A stretch of DNA of 64,000 bases from Ceratothoa steindachneri (lineage: Eukaryota; Arthropoda; Malacostraca; Isopoda; Cymothoidae). Under the pieces are notes generated by a model, which did no database searches, was not told where the DNA came from, and was given only the letters and a program-made list of their open reading frames with translations. Shown in pieces: positions 25,576 to 34,439 of this stretch. The position numbers and the translations under genes were made by a program. The stretch is from the NCBI GenBank assembly GCA_963969495.1, contig OZ018319.1:204665100-204729099 (forward strand), written 5' to 3'. Numbering within the stretch: position 1 is the first letter of the stretch; every line of letters begins with the position of its first letter.

Positions 25576-25669
25576 GTTCGCTTTAGGCGTTGTTTGGGAC
25601 GACAAAAGCTTTGCTTATTATCCTAAAAAAGTGCCAATTGCAGTTGTTAAGCTAACGGCAACAGTACAG
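25576..25669 (+). other. Candidate 94-bp exon, unknown protein
   Basis: A pyrimidine-rich stretch ending TCTGAATCTTCAG precedes a segment open in one frame (FALGVVWDDKSFAYYPKK...). This ends at CAG followed by GTAGAG, so both splice borders resemble consensus. The open frame extends only about 14 codons past the donor, and a TGA lies three codons upstream of the exon frame. No family is recognised and chance occurrence is quite possible. Confidence 0.2.
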
Positions 25670-25872
25670 GTAGAGAAACGTGTATATCCAGAGTACTTTA
25701 ATGTGTAAGTGATGTAATAAATTATTTTATTGGACAATTATTGAAAAGGAAAGGAAAAAAATAAAAATATGAACACATTCTCTTTCAAATGATATTATTT
25801 ATTTATTATTATTTTTTTTATATAAATTGTGCAAGCGAACGAGATTATTTCCCTAAAATTATTTTTTAAAAG
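25670..25872. other. AT-rich spacer
   Basis: Nothing recognised. Confidence 0.4.
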
Positions 25873-25874
25873 TA

Positions 25875-26816
25875 CGAGGGGCGTTCAATAAGTTTTGCGA
25901 ATCGGTAGGGCAAAACAGAGGAATGGAGATAACTGTTTGTGGGGGTGTTAGGACAAGTTATGACAAGTCAGGATCCACAGCCGCACGCTCCTGCCTCGTC
26001 TATTTAAGAAGCAGTAGCTTATCGCAGATCGTCAGTCACAAATTTTTCAACAATGGAGAAGGTTGGGCACCACGCAGTGATCAAATTTTTGACCAAGGAA
26101 GGCAAGAATGTAAAAGAGATCCATGAACGCATGGTTGCAGTGTACACCTACACTACCCCTACCTAGGCAACCATTGCTCGCTGGAACAGGGAGTTCCACC
26201 ATGATCGTGAGTCTCTTAAAGATAACCCCCGTCCAGGACGCCCGTCAGACGTGACCAACGAGGACGATGTGGCCCGTGTACAGAGGAGGATCCTCCAAAA
26301 TCGACGGGCGAAGGTCGAAGAAATCGAGCAAGAACTTGGAATATCACATGGAAGTGTTATCAACATCATCCACGACAATTTGGCCATGACCAAAGTCTCT
26401 GCCCGTTGAGGCCCTAGAAACCTCACGCCTCATGATCGACTTCAACGTCGTCAAAGTCAACAAGGCCAGAGTTGCACAAGCTGCCCTGCGCGGCTGCGGA
26501 TTCGAGGAGCTTAACCATATCCCCCCCTACAGTCCATATCTGGCCCCTAGCGACTACTTTTTATTCCGCCAGCTAAAGGCTGCACTGCGTGGACGCCGGT
26601 TTGGGGACGGTGAAGATGTCCAGCTTGCCGTCCGTCCAGGAGTGGATTGAACAGCAGTCAGGAGATTTCTGGTGGTCGGGAATTCGAAGCCTCAGGGACA
26701 AGTGGTGCAAGTGCAATGAAGTCCAGGGTAGTTATCTTGAAAAATAATAAAACACATTTCCTCATATCTCGTTTCCTTATATCCGAATTGCAAAACTTAT
26801 TGACCCCCCCTTCTCG
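25875..26816 (+). mobile_element. Mariner-type transposon, copy 2, internally deleted
   Basis: Same family as the 11.1-kb copy. The inverted repeat starts CGAGGGGCGTTCAATAAG at 25875 and the matching end stops at 26816. TA lies at 25873-25874 and 26817-26818. It is 942 bp long because about 350 bp are missing: sequence equivalent to copy 1 position about 11705 (CGACTTCAACGTCGTCAAA) is joined near 26455 to the equivalent of about 12075 (GCCAGAGTTGCACAAGC). Ends intact with a deleted interior is the typical form of a non-autonomous derivative. Confidence 0.93.
26053..26746 (+). pseudogene. Mariner transposase, deleted and broken
   Basis: The ATG at 26053 starts the same N-terminus as the other copy (MEKVGHHAVIKFLTKEG). 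The DNA-binding half (through VEEIEQELGISHGSVIN) is readable in one frame with two stops, TAG at 26164-26166 and TGA at 26407-26409. This half lacks the 2-base loss seen near 11560 in copy 1. The deletion removes the regions carrying the first (GDE) and second (HDN) catalytic aspartates. Only the third (APSDYFLF) and the C-terminal tail remain, so no catalytic protein is possible. Confidence 0.9.
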
Positions 26817-26818
26817 TA

Positions 26819-27200
26819 GTTACGGTAAAAGTGTTGGGGTTAGGAGCTGTGATAAATAGGGGAGTACAGAGTCCAATTCGTTAAAAGTGGAACAAACTGG
26901 GTGTAAGAATTGCACACAATGGAAGTGTTTAACTTTTTACCTCTATTGGAAGATGTACGGAAGGATGAAAGAAAGCGAAGATGCATGAAATCAAGGCTAT
27001 AGTTTATGGAGCAAGTGTATGCAGCCAAAGTAAATGTGGGTGTATCAAATGCAAGGTATACAGGGAGAATGAAATGCTGAATGCAGAAAACGTGAGGGTT
27101 TATGTAACGAATGTAAGAAATGTATAGAGCAAATGCAATGGTGTATAGAGTGAATACAGTAGTGGAGGATAAAATACAAAGGGTTTTATTGGTATTTCTC
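26819..27200. other. Intergenic DNA with loose GTGTAT.GA.CAAATGCAA repeats
   Basis: Weak repetition of ATGCAA and GTATAGAG words at 27000-27180. No gene is seen. Confidence 0.35.
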
Positions 27201-27204
27201 TGAC

Positions 27205-27844
27205 TCTGTTAGAAATCTGGGCGTTGTGTTCGATGACATCTCTTCTTCAAGCCCCACATCCACAATATTAGTAAATCTTCCCTTTATTTCCTCCGTAACT
27301 TCTCCGCATTCGCTCTCACTTCGATCGCCAAAGTCTTGAGACTACTGTCCACGCCTTCATTACCACCCGCCTTCATTACTGTAACTCTCTCCTTGTAAAT
27401 CTACCATCTTCCTCTCTACGTCCCCTTCAGCTAGTCCAGAATTACGCTACCCAACTACTCCTCCGTCGCTCTCGCTTCTCCCCTTCTAAGCCCCTGCTTC
27501 AGGAACTGCACTGGTTACCTGCCAGATATCGCTCTCATTTAAAAATTGTTTTCTTCACTTTCAAGGTCCTTCTCTAAAGTCCCCAACTTACCTTTCATCT
27601 CCTCTTTCCCAACGTTTCGCCCCTCGGGCCCTTCGGTCATCTCATGCTCCTATCAGGAATACTCCTCGCTCGTCCCTCTGTTCAATGGGCGACCACTCCT
27701 TGTCAGTCTGTGCCCCTAAGCTTTGGAATGCTCTACCAGCCGTAGTTAGATCTGCTGCCTCACTTAACACTTTCAAGCGACTCCTGAAAACGCATCTTTT
27801 CAGGATTGTGAAGGACTGCGGCCTTGAAGAGCGAAATAAGAAAT

Positions 27845-27876
<32 letters not shown>

Positions 27877-27878
27877 GA
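27205..27878 (+). mobile_element. L2/CR1-like LINE, 3' fragment
   Basis: In different plus-strand frames one can read NLGVVFDD, then the equivalents of LVHAFITSRLHYCNSLL, LQELHWLPARYRSHLKI and FSVCAPKLWNALP-type text (here LSVCAPKLWNALPAVVRSAA), ending FKRLLKTHLFR. These are hallmark C-terminal segments of L2/CR1-group LINE ORF2. Several frameshifts separate them. The fragment is followed by (ATT)n at 27846-27872, a usual tail type for this group. The 5' end is truncated; RT catalytic motifs are absent. Confidence 0.85.
27685..27834 (+). pseudogene. L2/CR1-like LINE ORF2 C-terminus
   Basis: This is the longest readable piece of the LINE tail: MGDHSLSVCAPKLWNALPAV to the HLFRIVKDCGLEERNKKF end, running into the (ATT)n tail. 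It is the extreme C-terminus of ORF2, downstream of the RT domain, and has no function by itself. Upstream pieces lie in the other two frames from about 27208, so at least two indels have accumulated. Confidence 0.8.
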
Positions 27879-28048
27879 ATTGTTGTTTAACTCGACTTCA
27901 CGGGAGATGCCATGAGCTGTAGATACGTAGTGCGGATACCACGTTAATCAGTAGATCCTAAATGAGAAATAAGAGGCATCTGAAATGAGTGCAGTTCGGT
28001 GGTAAATCCCCCATCCAAGAGAGCAAAAAGTGGTAAACAACCTACTTG

Positions 28049-28049
<1 letters not shown>

Positions 28050-28121
<72 letters not shown>
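28050..28121. repeat. (TA)n microsatellite
   Basis: A pure TA run of about 70 bp. Confidence 0.95.
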
Positions 28122-28126
<5 letters not shown>

Positions 28127-28129
28127 AAC

Positions 28130-29515
28130 ATACCAAGAGTAAGATGAGTGGTAAAGTCCCTATCAAGAACGTAGATTTGGTGGAAATCCTTAGTAATAGT
28201 TCAGTGGTAACCCCATACAGAGAACGCAGATTAGTATTAAAATTCCTACCGATAGACCAAAACAGTGTTAAAATAATAACTATATGTCATTTTTGTGGTA
28301 AAATGACCATCGAGAGGGACGGTCGATGTTAAAACCACAACTAGAATGCAAAAACAGTGGTAGAGCACATGACAAGAGTGGGATTAGTCCTAGAATTCTT
28401 ACAAAAATGATGAATAGTGGTAAACACCTACATAGAGAGCAGGTGGGGAAAACCCAAAATTAGAAAGTATATCAATGGTAAAAACCTTGGCAAGAGTGCC
28501 ATTTGGTGGTCAAAATACTACCGACATAGCATATTAGAGTTTTAATTACTACTAAGAGCGCATATTGATGGTAAACCCTTAAGAAATCTCATATCTAATG
28601 TATTCTTATACAAAAATGGCAAATGGATGGTAAAAGACCTTATAAGTGGTAAATCCTTAAGAAATCTAATAACAAATGTATTTTATACAAAAATGCCAAA
28701 TGGATGGCAAAGGACAATACAGGTGTTAAGAGTTTCACATTTGTCGTAAAACACCTACTAAGAGAAGATATTAGTGGTAATTCCAAAGCAAGACTGCAGA
28801 GCGGTGTTAAAATCCCTACCAAGAATCCAGATCGGTGGCATATCCCCTAATAAAATTGCATATCGGTGTTAAACTCTTTCGTGGGAATTAAATTAGTGGT
28901 AACACCAACAAGAAAGCATATTGTTGAAAAACCCTACCAAGCATCAGATTTAAGGTAAAAGAAAAACATGCGAATTGTTCAGACTGACAGAAATCACTAT
29001 ATTAGACGGAAAATCAATGGTAAAATTAGTATCAAGAGTGTAATTTGGTGGTAAAAATTCTACAATATTTTCACAGCAGTGGTCGAATCTATATTAATAA
29101 TGTAATTTTTTGGTAAACCCCATCAAGATATTGATATCGATGGTAAAACCCTTATAAATAGATTATAATTAGTGGTAAAAAAATCGCAGAGTGAAGACCG
29201 GTGGTAAAACACCATACCAATACGGTGAATAATAGTAAACCCTCTGGAAGATGCTAGGTTGGAGGTAAAACCAAATCAAGAGTGCATACCTGTGGTAAAG
29301 ACCCTACCAAGAGTGCATACGGTGGTAAAACTCCTACCAAGCGTGCATACGGTGGTAAAACCGCTACCAATAGTGTATACAGTTGTAAACCTCTAGCAAG
29401 AGTGCATGTGGTGGTAAATCCCCTTCCAAGAGTGCATACGGTGGTAAAAAACTACCAAGATTGCATACGGTGGTAAAAAACTACCAAGATTGCATACGGT
29501 GGTAATAATGCCGTT
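28130..29515. repeat. ~34-bp GGTAAAAC minisatellite
   Basis: The unit is near ACCAAGAGTGCATACGGTGG followed by TAAAACCCT. Copies are much diverged before 29200 and best conserved at 29280-29510. About 40 copies. It resembles the 52.2-53.8 kb array. Confidence 0.85.
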
Positions 29516-30060
29516 CTCAAATCGTCTCTGTATTGTTGTTCAAATGACGTTTGGTTCGCACCGCTTGATCCAAATCTCAATGAGGGATCTAGCCTGCATC
29601 ATGGTGTCCGAACCACTGGCCGAAACAGCATATGACCACAACACAACGTCCGCATAAATCACAATCCATCCATTGGCTAAACCCCTCCGGTGTGGTTTAA
29701 CTTTGCTCAAAGTTTGAAGCCCCATTTTTCACTGTTATGGAGTAGTATGAATAAAAAATATTCCTCTTTTTCTTATTATTATTATTATTATTATTCTTAT
29801 TCCTTTCTTTTTTTCTTTTCCGTCTTTTTTGAATTTTTATTCTTTTATCTCTTCTTTTAATTCTTTTACTTCCTTTCTTCTTCAACTTATTCTTGATTTT
29901 GATTTTTTGCTCTATACCATATTGCTCTTATTATTGTTGCTAGTGCACCTTTGCCATCTAAAATGACTATTTTTTTTTAATAATATGAGTAAATGAAAAA
30001 AAAACTGAATAACGTCGTCAAGTATTTTCAGTTTTTCCATTTAAATTTTCCATTTAAATT
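29516..30060. other. Intergenic DNA with (ATT)n and T-rich tract
   Basis: A short TTA repeat at about 29775-29800 and a pyrimidine-rich stretch to 29890. No gene is seen. Confidence 0.4.
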
Positions 30061-31280
30061 TTTTGGTGTATCCCTTAGATACACCAACCTGCTTGCTGTG
30101 GGCGAACAAAGTCCCCCAGTGCTGTTAAATTAGTCGATTTGATACTGGCATTTTGTTGGCTTGGATGAGGAATGTCCTCCAGTGATTTTAGATTACTCAA
30201 TTTGATACAGCAATTCTATGGCTTGGATGAAGAACTTCCTCCATTGCTATTAGATTGGTCCATTTAATATAGCCACTGACGGGGTGTGGATGCTGAACGG
30301 CCACTAGCTCCGTTAGTTGTGTCCATTTAATAAAGATATTTGAATGGCCTGGATGAGTAAATGGCTCCCACTACTATTAGATTGGTCCAGTTGACACAGC
30401 CATTTGAATTGAATGGCGTGGATGAGGAACGTCTCCCACTGCTAGTACATTGGTTTATTTGACTCATTCATTTGAATGGCGGGGATGAGGAAAGTCTCCC
30501 AGTACTATTAGATCGGTCCATTTGACAGAGGCTATTTGAAAGGAATGGATGAGGAACGACATTCAGTGCTATTAAAGTGGTCTATTGGATATAGACATTT
30601 AAATGACGTGGGTGAGGAACGTCTTCCAGAGCTATTAGATTAGTCCATTTGATACAAATGCTTACTTAGTAAGGATAAGGAGCAGCTCACAGTGTTGTTA
30701 GATTGGTCCACTTAATACAGCCATCTGCTTGGCGTGGTTGAGGAACGTCACACATTGCTATTAGCTTGGTCGATTTGATACATCCATTTGCTTGGCGTTA
30801 ATAAGGAACGTCCTCTAGTGACATTAGATTGATCTATTTGACTTAGCAACTTGCTTAGTGTGGATGAGAAACGTCTCGCAGTGCTATTAAATTGGTCCAT
30901 TTAATACAGCTATTTGCTTGATGTAGATGAGGAACGTCTTCTACTGCTATTAAATTGGTCAATTAGATATAGCCATTTGATTGGCGTGGATGAGGAAGGT
31001 CCTAATTGCTATTAGCTTGCTCTATTTAAAATAGCCATTTACTTGACGTAGATGAGGAATGTCCCCCAGTGCTATTAGATGGTCCATATCTTAGTGCCAT
31101 CTTCTTGGCGTGGACGAGGAACGTCTCACAAGATTATTAGATAGAATGGTCCATTTAATACAGACATTTGCTTGGTGAGTATGAGGGTTGTCCTCCACTG
31201 TTATTAGATTGGTCCACTTGATACAGCCACTTACTTGGCGTGGAAAAGTAACTTTCCCATTGCTGTGAGATTGGTACCTT
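30060..31280. repeat. ~63-bp tandem repeat, about 19 copies
   Basis: Units contain GCTATTAGATTGGTCCATTT, then GATACAGCCATTTGCTTGGC and GTGGATGAGGAACGTCTCCC. Most copies differ at several sites, with occasional short indels. Confidence 0.85.
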
Positions 31281-31389
31281 TTATTCAGTTTCTTTTTTAA
31301 TATAAATATATAAAAAAGCTTAGCCTTTCACGAATTATGTTGGATAGAAAAAGGCAATAAGCTTTGAATCATTATTAATGGTAACGGTT

Positions 31390-33350
31390 CGTCAATTTAG
31401 ATTTGACATCTTCAGACCTATTACAATGGTTACATCAGGTTTCTTTTAAGGATTTTGAGGGGGGCGGATGGTTCACCTTTGTAAAAGAACAACCTGTGCC
31501 CCCCCCCCCACACACAATTTATTGGAGACCACGTGTGATTGTATCCCTCCAGGGACAAAATCACTTCCTGTGCGAACATTCGCGAATTCTAGACACCTGA
31601 GCGCATTTGGGAAATATTACCCAATCCTGCGAGCTCGTCCCAAGCCTCCTCTTCCCTGGTGACAAGGGGAGAAAGAGCCGCTGTGTTTCGCGCCTTGCTG
31701 TTAAATATTGAATCGACCCCGCCTCCGGATTAAGATGTCTGGAGCTTGTGACTCTTTTCTCCAAATTCTCCCTTGCTCCTCAGAATCGGGCATACAAATA
31801 CTCAGAGATTACTGTAGTTCGAGGAGTCCAGCACGCACATCAAGGCAGTCCTTATCGTCTTGTCCCGTCAGCGTTCATCAGACAGCAGACTTTCTTTGCC
31901 GTGATTCTACCTCAGTCAATTGGGATCCGTTCTTTTGTGTTTGTCTATTCGATTTACCGGAATATTTGAGTTAATCCCCAGCCACAAGTTAACCCCCAGT
32001 GAACCCCTCCTAACCGTGTAGGAAGAGGTTAGTGTTCTTTTAGTGGGATAATTTTTTAATATTTATTTTTGAGAAAAGTTAGGCTCCACGTATATTGCCA
32101 AGTAATTTTGTAACGTCAATAGCCCCGTTCGCGTGTTACGTTCCTCCAAGTAGGCAAACAAGGTGTCTTCTTCGTTTAACCGTTTCAAGTGTCAAGGAGA
32201 GTCGTTGGACCTGTCGGGCCGAGAATTATTAACTTATAGTCAGGAAGAAGAGAGAAATAAAAGAGGAGAGAGAAGAGCGAAGGTACAAGAACTAAGAGAA
32301 GCTAAAGAGAGAAAAGAACTAAGAGCGACTGAATAGAGAAAAGAACAATGAGAGTTGGAAGAACGTGATAGAATAAGGCAGCATGAACTGAAATTAAGCC
32401 GTTATCAATTGGAGTCAATGTCAGTTTACTTCCGGACCAAAACCCCACAGTCTTCGTTAGTAGGATTAGCTTTCTTTAAAGAAGGAGAATAGTTTTGATC
32501 TTATCTTACGCATTTCGAGAATATTTTTCAAATCAAGAATTGGGACATAGAGGTAGATGGTGTCGCCAAATTACTCCCCCTCTTAAACTCACAGTTGAGA
32601 GACATATTCATTTCCCTTCCCTCAGAGTCCACTGAGGACTACTCTACCCTCAAGTCCGAACTCTTAGCTGCCGTAAATATAACTCCGGACTTTTATGGTG
32701 TCCATTTCCTTTACGAAAAGATCCGCCCCGGTCATACCTTTCGCCATTTTAGGTACACCATCCAGAAACACCTCCAATTTTGGTTAGATGCGTGTAAAGG
32801 GCCACATGAATATGAGTCCCTTCTGGTCTTCGTCATAATAGATTAATTTTTAGCTTCCGTGATCCAAGAAATCCGCGCCTTCTTTAAAGACAAGCACTGC
32901 TCTACGTTTAAGGAATGCCTAAAATAGGCTGATGTTTACGCAAGCAGACATAACTTGTACCTCAAAGTTAATAAGAAGCCTTCCCCGTCTCCTCTCATAT
33001 TTTAAGATTAATAACTTCAGGCCTCCTTTAAGAAATACCCCTAAATTCCTAAAAGTTCAAGGCCCTTGAAACCCAGGAACCTCCTTCCTTAGAAACCAAG
33101 AGACATTAAGCCCATAATTACCACTCAACCCGCGTCGTTATTCCCCAGGAGGCAGATAATCTGTTTTACGTGCGCAATAGAAGGTCATGTACGCACGAAA
33201 TGCCCAATTTAGTAAATCTCGCCCACAAATTATACACTCTGCCCGATTATTGAGAATTTGAAACCCAACGCCTCAAATTTTACCTCCTATTCGGTCGTTA
33301 ATCCCTGCGAACAGTCCTTCAATGGCTCGCGGCGCAGTAGGTGATTAAGT
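31390..33350 (+). mobile_element. Gypsy-like LTR retrotransposon relic (gag part)
   Basis: A gag-like coding relic (32280-33220) ends in a zinc knuckle. It is preceded by about 0.8 kb of non-coding DNA (31440-32200) that could hold a 5' LTR and leader. No protease, RT, integrase or second LTR was found downstream, where a different LINE begins at about 34.1 kb. LTR borders and primer-binding site could not be fixed. Confidence 0.55.
32370..33220 (+). pseudogene. Gypsy-type gag with SCAN-like capsid and CCHC knuckle
   Basis: Gag packages retrotransposon RNA into particles. A charged K/E/R-rich segment at 32235-32370 (probably coiled coil) is followed by a capsid-like region: LLPLLNSQLRDIFISLPSES, DYSTLKSELLAA, then FRHFRYTIQKHLQFWLDACK and FLASVIQEIRAFFKDKHC, ending ADVYASRHNLYL. 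This order matches the SCAN-like capsid of some Ty3/Gypsy elements. Near 33158 CFTCAIEGHVRTKC gives a classic CX2CX4HX4C knuckle in another frame. Stops after FVIID (32846) and after KECLK, plus frameshifts, make it non-functional. Assigned by motif pattern only. Confidence 0.6.
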
Positions 33351-34100
33351 CATCCCCCACATAACATAGAAGTAATGTATGGTATAGAGTGGTGTACCTC
33401 GACAACTTTCCTTCTCCACATTTTAATCTTTTTTATCATCTTCAATGAATTTTAATTTATAGATGCCTTAGAATTTGAGTTAGGAAGGAACCATATGTTT
33501 TTTCTTCTTGCCCTCTTTTTCGAACAATAGGATCAGTAATTTTTGAAAAGGATCCTGGACTAAGAGGGTTTGATAGGTGGTCTCAAAATATGTAAGTTAG
33601 GCCCCATTTGTTTCATTTCTGACTACGATCGTAGGATTAAAGGTAGTGATCTTGTTGTTGCTAACTGCCTCCACGTAAGATCTTTCCTCTTCTTCATTTT
33701 TTATAGTGGTTCTTTTTCCCTCTTTGAGAAAGTTATTTCATGGCTAAAATTATGCGGTCCCCAGTACAGTTCAATTTTAATTTCTATTTTTAACATTCAC
33801 TCCATGAGTGATCTTTCTCACAATACTCGAGCAATACCACTTTTGTTTCCGTGCAATCTCGGAAGAATATTTCCTGCTCTATTTGTTCCGTGGCATTTGT
33901 AATGTAAAACCCAAAGCAGCCCTTCATCCCGCAGAGGGGTATATGTGGTAACAGGGGTTGATTTCCACTGCCGCAACTCCAACTAGAAGGAGCGTCACGC
34001 ACACCCGATCCAGTGTCACAAGAGAATCTTGCATTCTCTCTTGAGTCGTTTTTTGACCTCTTTTTAAATATTCTACTATAATTTTTAAGCATATCTAGTC
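33351..34100. other. Unassigned DNA between two retroelements
   Basis: T-rich, with no recognised motif. Some of 33900-34100 may belong to the 5' region of the downstream LINE. Confidence 0.35.
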
Positions 34101-34178
34101 CCAATATATGCCAAAGTTAGTCGCCAAGCCATCTTCCGGGGTTCATAAAGCTGTCCCCCGAAAGGAGATTCGGCTCCT

Positions 34179-34420
34179 TTGCCAACGTCTAGTAGTGTAG
34201 GGAGTGGATCGGAGACGGTGATTCCTCGAAAAGAGGGCCCCCCGCCTCCGAAGCCGCAACGCCCGCCTAAGGTTTCGAGGCGGAGGGAGGAAAAGACTCG
34301 CATGGCGAGCCCAACCTCCCCCAATAAGTCCTCGAAGGCGACAGCGCCTTCAGCGCTTTGTCCGGCCAACAGCGCCCGGGGTTATGTCCCCCGGAAGCGT
34401 ACGGCCATTCCCTTGAGGGT
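34179..34420 (+). pseudogene. ORF1 tail of LINE (low-complexity)
   Basis: A proline/lysine/serine-rich frame (for example EGPPPPKPQRPPKVSRRREE then SPTSPNKSSKA) precedes and overlaps the start of ORF2. This fits the disordered C-terminal end of a LINE ORF1 nucleic-acid-binding protein. No zinc knuckles are present, so the upstream part is missing or too decayed to see. Confidence 0.45.
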
Positions 34421-34439
34421 CTTCAGTTCGAGGAGGGCC

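Noticed and set aside
28130..31280. CRISPR-like regular repeats
   Set aside because: Eukaryotic context, no constant-repeat/unique-spacer structure. Whole units are repeated and diverge throughout.
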